Origin: Porodaedalea pini
Lineage: Eukaryota; Basidiomycota; Agaricomycetes; Hymenochaetales; Hymenochaetaceae
Direction of reading: 5' to 3'
Length of the DNA: 64,000 bases
NCBI GenBank assembly: GCA_002794775.1
Contig: NBAY01000032.1
Coordinates: forward strand, 372,001-436,000
Part shown: positions 49,376 to 60,337 of the stretch, in pieces
How the letters are laid out: the number at the start of each line of letters is the position of its first letter
Position numbering within the stretch: position 1 is the stretch's first letter
Position numbers and translations under genes: made by a program
The notes under the pieces: model-generated
The model's input: the letters and a program-made list of their open reading frames with translations, nothing else
Database searches by the model: none
Told to the model about the DNA's origin: nothing

Positions 49376-49663
49376 ATGACAACCCTCAACCCTGCCCGGA
49401 TGTGCTCGGACATTCGTGTATTACATAACACCTTCAACCAACCTTTTCCGACCCTGGCTCTCTGCATCTCTCTTTGGTGGAGGAGCCATTTAACTTGGAC
49501 GTGGGTGACACTACGTGTGCAGTCGTCAACTTCGTTATCAATTGTTATTTCTGCCACATCGTTCCAGCTTATCATCAATTTTGCTGATGAACCTGTTCAA
49601 CATTGGCATAACCCTGGATCAAACGCACAACCAATCCCCGTCCCTCCACCATCGTCAAGATAG
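49376..49663 (+). CDS. Conserved leader ORF upstream of gag (element 1)
   Basis: 96 codons, ending ...FADEPVQHWHNPGSNAQPIP. A homologous ORF lies at the same place in element 2 (60033-60335), and differences between the two are concentrated at third codon positions (e.g. GAT/GAC, CCT/CCC, CAA/CAG), as expected of coding sequence. Trp-rich (LWWRSHLTWTWVT). It overlaps the open gag frame, which lies at -1 relative to it. Probably the N-terminal part of Gag, joined by frameshift or splicing; no known domain recognised. Confidence 0.6.
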   Translation: MTTLNPARMCSDIRVLHNTFNQPFPTLALCISLWWRSHLTWTWVTLRVQSSTSLSIVISATSFQLIINFADEPVQHWHNPGSNAQPIPVPPPSSR

Positions 49664-49734
49664 ATCTCACCGATGAACAGCAATGGGCCCTTCCTGCATC
49701 AGCCCATTGGGATCCAGACCAACCAAGCTACATC

Positions 49735-51054
49735 ATGACCAACAATAGCGGTGTTACACACGAGATCTGGTGGAGTGAGATCCGGCATAGCTGGTATTCG
49801 ATGAATGAAGAAGGAAGGAGAGCAAGGTGGCCCCCAGCCGTCCCGTCATCACCTGCACCATCTATGACTACTGCCAACCTACCGCCAACTCCAGGACCAT
49901 ACCAGGAGACCAATAGGGACCTGTCACCCCCAACCCCCCCTGAACCCTCGACGCCAACACCTGAACCAGAAATGTTGACAGGAGGCTTCACCCAGCAGCA
50001 GATGGAGCAGATCGCAGCAATCGTCACAGGCGCCTTCACCCATCAGGCAAGCAACACCCTGGCACTGGTCGCTGCAGCTAACCCCCTGACCCCCAACATC
50101 AACATCGACCGGCCATGTGAATTCACTGGTGGTGATGACTATCTAGACTTCAAATGCGAGGTCCTCCTTTTTGTCTCCGCAAACCCGAATCAATACCCCA
50201 CGTTGGAAAGTAAAATCTACGTGGCTCTCTCCTACCTAAAAGGTGGCAATGCGGCAACGTGGGCACAAAACTATGTGGAGGAGTTGATGACAGCGGGCAT
50301 CGTAACCTTCACCGACAGTTGGACAAGGTTCCAAGAGCGCCTAGACGCCTCATTCGACGACCCAAACCAGAAGGAAAAGGCATTAGCGGAATTCTGAACC
50401 AAGGTTCAGAAGGACCTCACTGCCGATGAGTTCTTCCAGAAGCTTGATGTCATCATCACAAGAGCAGGACTGATGGACGACAGCATTATCTGTGACCGCC
50501 TGAAGTGTGCGATGAACATTGAGGTGGTCCGCAGAGTACTGAGGTCAACACCAGTCCCAACAACATATGACACCTGGAAGAAGAAGGCCATCGAGATCGA
50601 TCGGGGTGAACAGCAGATCTGCGCAATCCAGCAAGGTTGCGCGTTCCCACTTCCACCACACCAGCAGCAGCAGCAGCCACCCCCGGCTCGCCATCTGATC
50701 ACAACCCCCCATGTCGACAAACATGACGCAACTGGCATCACCTTCAGAGGAGCTGGCCAGCTGATGGATGTCTCGATGAACAAGGTGCAACGACGATGGG
50801 CGTGCTGGATCTGTGGCAAGCTCGGTCACTTCAAGGACATGTGCCCGCAAGGAAAGACAATCATGCAGGGCATGTTACAGATGATGGCGCCAGGTGAAGG
50901 TCGTCTCATCGCCAATGAGCTCGGTGTGATGAAGGAGTCAGCCTTCGAGGAAGTTGTAGACACTCAAAAGATGACGGTGGAGGACTATGTGGAGGAAGAA
51001 GGCGATGACGAAGAGGTTGTCGACTCGCAGGATTTTGCGAGTGGTCAGGCGTAG
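49735..51054 (+). pseudogene. Gypsy gag (element 1), in-frame TGA at 50395
   Basis: Gag frame is open from about 49612 (KIDLTDEQQWALPA) and contains the first ATG at 49735. Capsid-like segment: CEFTGGDDYLDFKCEVLLFV, SYLKGGNAATWAQNYVEELM, FTDSWTRFQERLDASFDD. TGA at 50395-50397 interrupts; the same TGA occurs at the matching site of element 2. The frame continues to TAG at 51052 with a CCHC knuckle (CWICGKLGHFKDMC). A Gln-rich linker (PPHQQQQQPPP) precedes it. Confidence 0.85.
51030..51036 (+). promoter_or_regulatory. Candidate -1 frameshift site between gag and pol (element 1)
   Basis: GGATTTT, 16 nt before the gag stop. The pol frame is -1 relative to gag and is open through this point. Element 2 has GGGTTTT at the equivalent site (61717-61723), a classical X-XXY-YYZ heptamer in the gag frame; element 1's A would be a secondary change. 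Confidence 0.45.
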
Positions 51055-51062
51055 CCATCAGG

Positions 51063-54000
51063 GTGACTGACCGAGAAGAACAAGGGGCATCATATCCGGA
51101 CTCAATAAAATATAACCAACCATCTGTACAGTACATAGATGCAAACAACGTCGATGGTTTTTCCGATTATGAAGTCCCCACCAATGTGAATGAAGAGAAC
51201 GAGTATGAACAGCTGTTTGTGAGGGGAACTGGCGGATGCCAGCTGGACCTCCTCCTGAACGTCAGATACAATGTGGAGAGTGAAGCGAAAGAGGTGGATG
51301 CGCATGCCCTCATGGATTCGGGGTGTACAGGATCATGCATCAATGTGAGGTTCGTTGAACGGTATGGGTTGGAGACCAAGCATTACATCAGACCCCTCAC
51401 GGTGCTCAATGTGGATGGCATGCACAACAAGGCCAGTTTGATTGAGAGATACATTGATGTCGAGCTGATAATTGGACACCACAAGGAAAGGATTGTCCTT
51501 GCAGTAACATCCCTGGCATTGTCAAACATCTTCCTTGGCTACGACTGGCTTCGACGTCATAACCCGGAGGTTGACTGGAAAGTGGGTTTGATCGAATTCA
51601 CCCGCTGCCCAGAAGAGTGCACAATCGAAAAAGAGGCCGTGGGAGAGATGAGGAGGGTGAGAGAAGTGCGAATGGACAAGGCGTCCTGGCCTGCATATCT
51701 CAACGACTATGCCAACGTCTTCTCAGAGAAAGGATTCGAGAAGCTACCAGAACACCGCCCCTGGGACCACGTCATCGACCTGAAACCTGACTTCAAGCCT
51801 AGCAACTGCAAGATCTATCTGTTAACGCCGACGGAACAACAGTCGCTAAAGGACTTCCTTGAAGAGAACCTGAAGTCAGGCCGTATACGAAAGTCGATCT
51901 CACCAATGGTGTCGCCTTTCTTCTTCATCAAGAAGGCCAACAAGTCCCTACACCCGATACAGGACTACTGGAGGCTTAATGAGGGAATGATCAAGAACAA
52001 GTACCCTCTCCCCCTCATTGATGAACTTGTCAACAAGGTCAAGAAGGCAAAGTTCATCACCAAACTTGACCTCCGATGGGGATACTACAACGTCCGGATC
52101 CGTGAAGGCGACGAGTGGAAGGCAGCTTTTTGCATGAATATGGGTCTCTTCGAGCCGACAGTCATGTTCTTTGGTCTTTGCAATGCACCGGCGACATTCC
52201 AGGCCTTTGTCAACCACATCTTCAAGGGACTAATCTATGATAATCTGATCATCGTCTACCTTGACAACATCCTCATCCTCTCACAAACTCTTGAGGAACA
52301 TATCGAGACGTCGAGGCGTGTCCTTCAGATCTTGTGAGAAAACGGTCTGTACCTGAAGCCAGAGAAGTGTGAGTTTGACACCAAGGTCGTAAAATACCTC
52401 AGCCACATTGTCGGTAATGGCGAGATCAAGGCTGACCCGGAGAAGACAAAGGCAATTGTGGACTGGCCTGTCCCTTGCAACCTCAAGCAGCTGCAGCAGT
52501 TCCTCGGCATGGGCAACTGGCTGCAAAGGTTCATTAAAGACTACAGCAAAGTAGTCCATCCGCTGACGTCGTTAATGGGCAAGAAGGACTGGGTATGGGA
52601 GACCAAACAGCAGGAAGTGTTCAAGGAGCTGAGACAATGTCTCTGCTCACCTCCAGTCCTGGCCATCGTGAATGATGAGGGCCCTTTCTGCGTCGAGGCG
52701 GACTCATCGAACTTTGCACTTGGAGGCATGTTGTTGCAGAAACAGGAAGGCAAGTGGAGGGTGGTCGCTTACAGGTCAGAAGCACTCCTGCCGGTGGAAT
52801 GAAACTACAAGATCTACAACAAGGAGATGCTTGCAATCGTTTTGGCACTCAAGGAGTGGAGGCAGTACCTCCTCAGTGCCCGTCACAAGATTGAGATCTG
52901 GTCTGACCACGCCAACCTCACCTACTTCAGGTCAGCACAAAAGCTGAGCTATCATCAAGCTCGCTGGCAAACAGAACTCTGAAGAATTCGACTTCCACCT
53001 TGAACACAAATCAGGGAAGACGATGGGCAAGGCGGACCTACTGTCGCGCAAGGCTGGCTACAATGAGGGCAGGGATGACAACGACAGAGTCATGTTCATC
53101 AAGGAGAAGTGGTTGAACCGAGGGGTGGTGAGGATGTCATGTGAGGAGGTGTTGGAACGAGTGGGTGAGGCACAGAGGGTGCAGGAAGAGTTGGAAAGGC
53201 CGACAGAGATGATGGAAGTTGACGGCTTGTGGCGAATGAAGGGCAAGGTATATGTCCCGTCGATGATAAAGGAATCGGTGTTGTGGGAGTGTCATGACTC
53301 GGTATTGGCTGGGCATCCAGGAGCGTCGAAGACGGTAGAACTCATCCGTCAAGACTTCTGGTGGACGTCAATGTTCTCTGACGTCCGAGCGTATGTCCGA
53401 GGGTGTGATCGCTGTCAGTGAACAAAGGCTCTGAGGGTGTCGAGGTCAAGGCCACTTCACCCAAACACAGTCCCAGAGGGTCCTTGGGAAGTCGTCACGG
53501 TCAACCTCATTGGAGAACTCCCAGACTCCAAGGGACACAATGCGATCTGTGTCTTTGTAGACAGGTTCTCAAAGCAGATGCACGTGATCCTGATGATGAC
53601 GAAATTATCAGCGGAAGGTATGGCCCAGTTGTACCGTGACCACGTCTTCCATCTCCACGGCCTACCGAAGAAGATCATCCATGACCGAGGCACGCAGTTA
53701 AATGCTTCAATGATGAAGGAGCTGTACAAACTCCTACACATTGAAGGCAACCCATCAACGGTGTATCACCCACAGACAGATGGTCAAACGGAACGCATTA
53801 ACCAGGAAATCGAGCAGTACCTTCGACTTTTCGTTAACCATCGGCAGTCGGACTGGAAGGACTGGCTACCTCTCGCAGAGTTCGTGTACAACAACCGCAA
53901 ACACTCGGCGACAAAGATGTCCCCCTTCTTCGCAAATACGGGACGACACCCAATGAGCTTTGACACAACGTGAACTTCCTCTACAAACATGTTGGTGGAA

Positions 54001-55652
54001 GAATTCGCGAAACACATTAAGGAGACTCATTGTGTCGCAAAGAACAATTTGGTCAAGGCAGCAGAGGACATGAAGCGCTACCATGACCAAACGGCTGGAA
54101 CTTCGGTAGAGTACAAGACCGGTGTGGAGATCCTGATGCCGCTGGCCTCAGAATTGGCTCTATTAGGTTCGACTCGACTCAGGACAGTCTTACAAGTATC
54201 CCCGACGCATTTCAGGACAGTTTCAGTGTTTGGCTGGATTAACTTGACACATACAGCTTGGTTCTGCACCGGTGAGCCACCGAAGTCCTTTTTGGGTCAC
54301 ATCTGGTATTGTTCCAAGCCTCCCAAAGCTTAATTACTCATGTTCCCGAGTTCCGGCTCCAAGTTCCAGCTGTTTGGTGTTGTTTGGCTAGAGCCTCCGG
54401 TCTGTCTTTGTGTCCTTTGTATGCCGCTCAGAGGCTCAACCCTCTGTTGGTTATTTAAACACTCATGTAAATGTCTCAAAAATACAAGTTTGTTTCCCCT
54501 GAGTCAGTCCCAGTCTTTAGTTCTCGTCTCCGTCACCGTTCAGTATTGTTCCATCCGTTCCGTCCGTTCCGTCTCGAGTCCCGTTTTCGGCCAAATCTTG
54601 CTTTCGCTATATCGCCCTCAATTCTTAACCGATTCTCGAGCTCTCTTCAGATTCTTAATCTCGTCGAAAATCGCTTTCGAACACTGTCTTTTCTTGCACG
54701 ATTCCGAGCCCGCGTCGTAGAGCTACGAAAATAGCTTTTGGTTCCGGGAGTTCCATGTGTTCCGCCAGCTGCAACCAGTGCAACTGCCATATCTCCGTCA
54801 ATTCTGCACCGCATCTCGAGATCTTTTCAGATTCAGAATCGTCTCGACAAATCGTTTCGATTACTGTCTTCACTGGCAAGTTTCCGAGCCCGGGTTGTCA
54901 AGATTGTAGTCACTCTTTGTTCTCCGACCACATTTAGGCACGTTTTGCCGGTCATCCTTTGTACTCACGTCCTTGAGTCGACACCTAGCCCCAAGTATTC
55001 CCCTACACTTCCCTACACTTCCTGACACTATCTCCTCCATCAGACACGTTAGAGTGAACCCCCAGTGGCCGAACTCAACCAGGTCCGAGTCTGCCAGTAG
55101 ACCGTACCGTCACCTTTCACCGGGGACAAGGTCTTCCTTGATGGGCGAAACATCAGCACTGATTCACTGACAAAGAAGCTTGCGGACAAGTGGTATGGTC
55201 CCTTTGACATCGTCAACAAGGTGGGAGCAAGTGCATACAAGCTCAAACTCCCAAAACGATGGAAAAAGGTCCACCTGGTCTTCAATGAAGCTCTGCTAAA
55301 GCCCGCCATTGAACCATCCTTCGAAGGCCAGAAACAGCCACTACCACCACCACCCAAGATTGTCGACAATGAGGAGGAATACGAGGTCGAGGAGGTCATT
55401 GACTCACGTCTGCATCAAGGAAAACTACAGTACCTTGTCAAGTGGGTTGGATACAACGAACCGACTTGGCAACCTGAGACGGACTTTGGTGAGAACGCAA
55501 AGGAGGCAATCACTGAGTTCTATCGAAAACACCCTGGCACTCCTCGAAAACTTGACATTCCTCACCAACGACTTCGTCCACGCTTTGTCGATACCGAGCC
55601 AGACGACCACGATCTTGGTTGGTCGGGACGCCCAACCTTGAAGGGGGGGTAA
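51063..55652 (+). pseudogene. Gypsy pol (element 1): PR, RT, RNase H, integrase, chromodomain
   Basis: Protease ALMDSGCTGS; RT with RWGYYNVRIREGDEWKAAF, FGLCNAPATFQAFVNHIFKG and active box YLDN (Asn at 52266-52268, Asp in element 2). RNase H CVEADSSNFALGGMLLQKQE, IWSDHANLTYF. Stops: TGA 52335, TGA 52800 (both CGA in element 2), TGA 53419, TGA 53971; one extra T near 52980 shifts frame. Integrase HHCC (CHDSVLAGHPGASKT...CDRCQ) and core: first catalytic Asp is Asn (VTVNLIGEL, 53503), the others remain (HDRGTQLN; QTERINQEIE). The C-terminal part is split by the insertion at 54123-55118 and ends with a chromodomain (EEYEVEEVIDSRLHQGKLQY, LVKWVGYNEPTWQPE), which targets integration to modified histones in chromoviruses. 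Confidence 0.9.
54123..55118. mobile_element. ~1-kb insertion inside gypsy integrase (solo-LTR-like, other family)
   Basis: Begins TGTGGAGATCC and ends CACCTTTC; flanked by ACCGG at 54118-54122 and 55119-55123. Removing it and one ACCGG gives the expected continuous Tyr-Lys-Thr-Gly-Asp-Lys-Val-Phe reading of a chromovirus integrase, the proof of insertion. It has a TATTTAAA box (54450) and no coding potential, fitting an LTR of a different family. It contains a diverged ~130-bp internal direct repeat (54592-54722 and 54776-54906, sharing TCGAG..CT.TTCAGATTC.GAATC and TTTCCGAGCCCG-like blocks). Confidence 0.85.
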
Positions 55653-56093
55653 TGTTAGGACTTGAACTTTCACCTTTTTCTTTTATTTTCCTTTTACCAT
55701 TTATTTTCTTTTAACCTCTCCTTTTCATTATAATTAATCATCTTTTCAATCATTTCCCACACTCCCTTCACATGACCTTCATTCATTCCATTCTGCTCCC
55801 TTTATGTAATCTTAGACAATGGGGCAACCAGTTCTCATGAGGTGATCACTGTATATAAGGAAGAGGAATCACATCTGAACACCTGTTCTGCTTTTCCTCT
55901 TACCTCCATGATGACCTAGGTGAGACTGCGTCCCCCTCCTGTAGTAGAGTACATTGTATTAATCCTCTTACCTCTGTGACGACCTAGCCTGAGTACAGCG
56001 TGTCCCAAGTCCCTGCTCGAGTATAGCACGTCCCAGATGATAGTCAGATGAGGCCTGCCCAGTCCGAGTCATCTCCCAGACTCCCGCCTAACA
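55653..56093 (+). repeat. 3' LTR of gypsy element 1
   Basis: 441 bp, TGTTAGGACTTGAAC to CCCGCCTAACA. Preceded by the polypurine tract GAAGGGGGGGTAA. Highly similar to 48818-49261. Confidence 0.93.
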
Positions 56094-58279
56094 CTGATAG
56101 TCTAGCTGATATAGTAAAAGTTGTGCAAAGGAGTGGATGGATGTGTTATAAGGACTTTGGGTTGGTGCATCAATTATTATACCCCAGCAACTACTTTGCC
56201 AGAGACAAGGACAAAGTTAGTCAAGGTAAATTGAGTCAAGCTGAACAACAACATGAGCAGCATCAGCAGCAGCAGCAAGAAATCTGATGGCAAAAACACC
56301 GGGAACATGGATGGATTGAAAAGGTGATCAGATGTCAAATGTAACAGTGTGGGTGATGGTGCAGGTGGCGAATGGGGAGGTTGGGTGGCTTCTAGCTCAT
56401 TATCTAGGCATGTAAGGTCATCATTGGTTAGTGGCAGTAGATTTGCAAGGATGGCATTGGTGGTGTCTTGGGGTAGTGTACACCAATGAGAGGCTGCTGA
56501 TCCAAATGATCAATTGTATGGGTGTGGAGCTAGCTCAGATCAGAAACAACACTGCCAGCTGACAGGTGGTGCAGATGCCTGCAGATCTGATTGAGCACTG
56601 TAACAAAACTCTGGATAGGGTGGTCGACTTTCACTTGCTGATCAAACCTAGATCTTCCTTTGTGAAGACTCCAATGGGTGCCAAGAGACCTTTCCAAAGA
56701 TCACCTCCAAGGCCTGGTAGCTACTCTCAAGTGGGTCAGACTCAATGTTACCCCCTCTCAAACAAGTACTGGTTGATCAAATAGAAAGAAGATGGCGGTT
56801 TGTAAAAGTGTGAGTTTAATAAAGAAATTAGAGATTTAACAACATATCAGCCTGATTGATGCACGTAAGATCGGTCTGAGAACTGGTGTAGGTCAAAGCA
56901 AGCATAGTCAGGGTCACAGTCCAATTTGTTAGATGTGTCAGATAAGAATGTTAGTTTATAGTTCAGGGTTGTGGACAGGTAGTGGTCAGTCTTGAGGTGT
57001 TTGGACAAGGTAGGGGTTGAGAGTGATGATGATGGATAAGAGGAAGAGGTTGAGGGTAAGGGTGATTTGTGGGGTACAGGTAAGAGGATAGAATGTAGTG
57101 CAGTAGATAGACTGGTGTCAATATAAGTTGTGAACATTCAGAGCCAGCTTGGCAGCAGTGACTAAGAAGCATGCAAGGCAGTTAGGAGTTTAGTTTTGAT
57201 CTTGTGTCAGTGATGGACTACAGGTAGCTCAGAGAGGTAACCAGGTCATGTAGAACTCAGTCAGAGGAAGAGAGAATGAGAGAGAGTGTGGTGAGTCAGG
57301 GGAGTTGACATAGTGCAAGAATAGGAGACAGCTTCTGGATGTAGTCAGGTAGAATTGACCAGGTCAAAACTAGAGAGTAAGTACAGAAACACTATCTACT
57401 TATATACCCTTCAGAGGCTGCACACAGACTAGGGAATTAGCTACTACATATAGATAGATGAAAGAAAGTCATAGAACTTCATAGAATGATAGTGTCATAG
57501 GATCAGTCAGTAAATAATGAGAGTGTGAGAAAGGAGCTTAATAGATATGAGTAAGCCAAAATAAGTATGATTAGTAATGATAAGATAAGATAAGATAAAG
57601 GAAAATGATAAGAAAATGAAAATAATTAAATTGTTCATAACAGAAGAACAGGTTTTGCTGAAGGAGCTGCTTGATATATGGGTGATGAGGGTTGAACAAG
57701 AAAGCAAGGGTTAATGGCAGAACCATCAGATAATGGCAGCAAGAATGACCTGGTTCCTGAAGTGCTCATTTGCAGTGACTGGGGCATTTATAGCTATGCA
57801 ACTTGCTGTATCTTCCATGTATTGTAGAAAGCTAGAAATGCCAGGTTGAAAATGTTATTTTGCTGGTCCATAGTGCATGGGGGAGGTTAACATAATGCAG
57901 TGCACATTGCTGAAGTGTACACTTTTGCTTAGCACAGTAGTTATGAGACCATATTGTATTAGTAACATTTTCTAATATAGCTCAAAAACTGTTCTCAAAT
58001 CAGATCTCAAAAATTTTAAGCTGTACTCTAGCACATATATATACAAGTAATTTAGGCCACCTATACAAGTCTATACAAAAATTTGTAGGTATACTATTTG
58101 AATCTATACAGATACATGTATTAACTCAATTGAACAACTTGTGCTAACTCTTCTAGGTCAGACTCCTAACTTCTAAACACCATCTGTCTAGATAAGCAAA
58201 AATTTCCTGTTTAGGCATGTGTACCTTATGTAGCATGCACTTAGACAGGAGTGTATTAACACTCTCTAAAATGCAGTGA
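56094..58279. other. AT-rich gene-free DNA, likely decayed transposon sequence
   Basis: No intact gene. A short CAG run encodes poly-Gln in an ORF fragment at 56258-56280. Fragments such as 56566-56784 (+) have no recognised domain. TG/CA-rich and low in CpG compared with the genic part, consistent with old decayed repeats. Confidence 0.45.
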
Positions 58280-59063
58280 TGTCAGAACTCAAACTTTCAC
58301 CTTTATTTTATTTTGCCTTTTATCATTTTCTTTTTATTCTATTCACTCCTTTTCATTTGTATTTAATCATCTTTCCTAATCATTTCCCACACTTATATCA
58401 TCCACAATCTTTCCCACACTTGTTCTACCTGACCTGACCTTCATTTGTTCCATTATATAAACTATATAGTACTTAGATAATATGATCCCATAGGTGCCAC
58501 ACTTATAAGAAAGAGGAATCGCCTTTGAACACCTGTTCTGCTTTTCCTCTTACCTCTATGACAACCTAGGTGAGACTGCATTCCCCTCATATAGTAGTGT
58601 ATATTGTATTGATCCTCTTACCTCTGCGATGATCTAGCCTGAGTAAGTATGTCCCAGATGACAATCAGCCAAGGCCTACTCAGTTTGAGTCACCTCCCAA
58701 ACTCTCACCTAACATAAAAGCAGAACCCCACCCAGGCTTATCCTCAACATACATTGTCGCTGTTGACTCGTCTTCACTCGGTCTAGAGGAGCCTTTTCCT
58801 CAATAGACTTGACATGTAAACCCTCTAAATAACAACTCTCAACTTTGCCTAGATATTTTCAGATGTTTGTATATTACATAAGCCTTCCCTCTAGTATCTT
58901 CTGACCCTGGCTCTCCACATCTCCCTTTGGTGAAGGAGCCATCTGACCTGGACATGAGTAACCTAACGAGTACAGTCATCGATGTCATTGTTGATTGTCA
59001 TCTCTGCTGCATCTTTCTGACTAGTCATTAACTTTGCTGATGAACCTGTTCAACATTGGCATA
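58280..59063 (+). mobile_element. Truncated gypsy copy 3: LTR plus leader, cut by next insertion
   Basis: LTR 58280-58714 (TGTCAGAACTC to CACCTAACA) then 349 bp of leader homologous to 49262-49610 of element 1 (ATAAAAGCAGAACCCCACCC...; GCTGATGAACCTGTTCAACA). It stops abruptly after ATTGGCATA at the LTR starting 59064. The leader ORF is broken here. Confidence 0.88.
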
Positions 59064-59515
59064 TGTCAGGACTTGAACTTTTCCCTTCTTTTACTTTCCT
59101 TTTTATCATTTCTTTTCTTTTAATCACTCCTTTTCATTATAATTAATCATCTTTTTCAATCATTTCCTACACTCTTTTCACATGACCTTCATTTGTTCCA
59201 TTCTGTTTGCTTAGGTAACATTAGGTAATATAGTCTCATGGTTGTCACTATATAAGGTCTCAGGAATTGCATGAACTCCTTGTTCTGCTTTTCCTCTTAC
59301 CTCCGCGACGACCTAGGTGAGACTTGTCCCCCTTGTATTAGTTTAGTCTTGTATTAATCCTCTTACCTCCGCGACGACTTAGCCTGAGTATAGCGTGCCC
59401 CGAGCCCCCGCTTGAGTATAGCACATCCTAGACAACAGTCAGCCGAGGCCTGCCCAGTCCGAGTCATCTCCTGGACTCCCACCTAACATAAAAGCAGAAC
59501 CTTACCCAGGCTCAT
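59064..59515 (+). mobile_element. Gypsy copy 4: LTR plus 27 bp of leader, cut by element 2
   Basis: LTR 59064-59488, followed by only 27 bp of leader (TAAAAGCAGAACCTTACCCA...CTCAT) before the next LTR begins at 59516. Copy 4 therefore inserted into copy 3, and element 2 into copy 4. Confidence 0.88.
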
Positions 59516-59938
59516 TGTCAGGACTCGAACCTTTCCTTTCTTTTCATTTTCCTTCTATCATTTCTTTTCTTTTAATTACTCCTTTTCATTATATTTAATT
59601 GTCTTTTCAATCATTTCCCACACTCCCTCCACATGACCTTCATTTGTTCCATTCTGTTCATTTATGTAACATTAGATAATATAGTCTCATGGTCGCTGCT
59701 ATATAAGGTCTCAGGAATTGCATGAACTCCTTGTTCTGCTTTTCCTCTTACCTCCGTGACGACCTAGGTGAGACTCGTCCCCCTTGTATTAGTTTAGTCT
59801 TGTATTAATCCTCTTACCTCCGCGACGACCTAGCCTGAGTAAGCGTGTCCCGAGTCTACGCTTGAGTATAGCACGTCCCAGACAGCAGTCAGCCGAGGCC
59901 TGCCCAGTCCGAGTCGTCTCCCGGACTCCCGCCTAACA
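59516..59938 (+). repeat. 5' LTR of gypsy element 2
   Basis: 423 bp, TGTCAGGACTCGAAC to CCCGCCTAACA, very close to the solo LTR at 43936-44358 in length and sequence. Confidence 0.92.
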
Positions 59939-60032
59939 TAAAAGCAGAACCTCACCCAGGCTCATCCCCAGCATACGTCGTCGCTGCTGACTCGCCTTCA
60001 CTCGGTCTAGAGGAGCGCTCCCCTCAAAGGAC

Positions 60033-60335
60033 TTGACATGTAAACCCCCTGAACGACAAACCCTCAACCCTGCCTGGACGTTTTTGGACATTTGTGTATT
60101 ACATAAACACTTCAACCGACTTTTCCTGACCCTGGCTCTCCGAATTAGCCTCTGGTGGAGCACGCACCTGACGTGGACGTGGGCAACCAGACGAGTACAA
60201 ACCTCGACAGCAATCTCATTTGTGATCTCACTCGGCTCCTACCACCTCGTCATCAACTTTGCCGACGAACCCATTCAACATTGGCGTAACCCCGGATCGA
60301 ATGCACAGCCCATCCCTGTTCCCCCTCTGGTCTAG
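60033..60335 (+). CDS. Conserved leader ORF upstream of gag (element 2)
   Basis: 100 codons, homologous to 49376-49663: shares SLWW..HLTWTW, INFADEP.QHW.NPGSNAQPIPVPP. Its frame is +1 relative to gag, the same relation as in element 1. Element 2 lacks an ATG at the position of element 1's gag ATG (reads VATNSEH against MTNNSGV), which argues that gag is normally reached from this upstream ORF. Confidence 0.6.
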   Translation: MTCKPPERQTLNPAWTFLDICVLHKHFNRLFLTLALRISLWWSTHLTWTWATRRVQTSTAISFVISLGSYHLVINFADEPIQHWRNPGSNAQPIPVPPLV

Positions 60336-60337
60336 TC

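Larger units (their letters stand above)
48818..56093 (+). mobile_element. Full-length Ty3/gypsy chromovirus element 1 (dead)
   Basis: LTR 48818-49261, leader ORF, gag, pol (protease, RT, RNase H, integrase, chromodomain), polypurine tract GAAGGGGGGG at 55640-55649 and LTR 55653-56093. Several stops, one frameshift and a 1-kb insertion disable it. The pentamer GATAG occurs at 48811-48815 and 56096-56100, each 2 nt away from the LTR end (AC on the left, CT on the right), possibly a target duplication with unprocessed ends. Confidence 0.93.
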
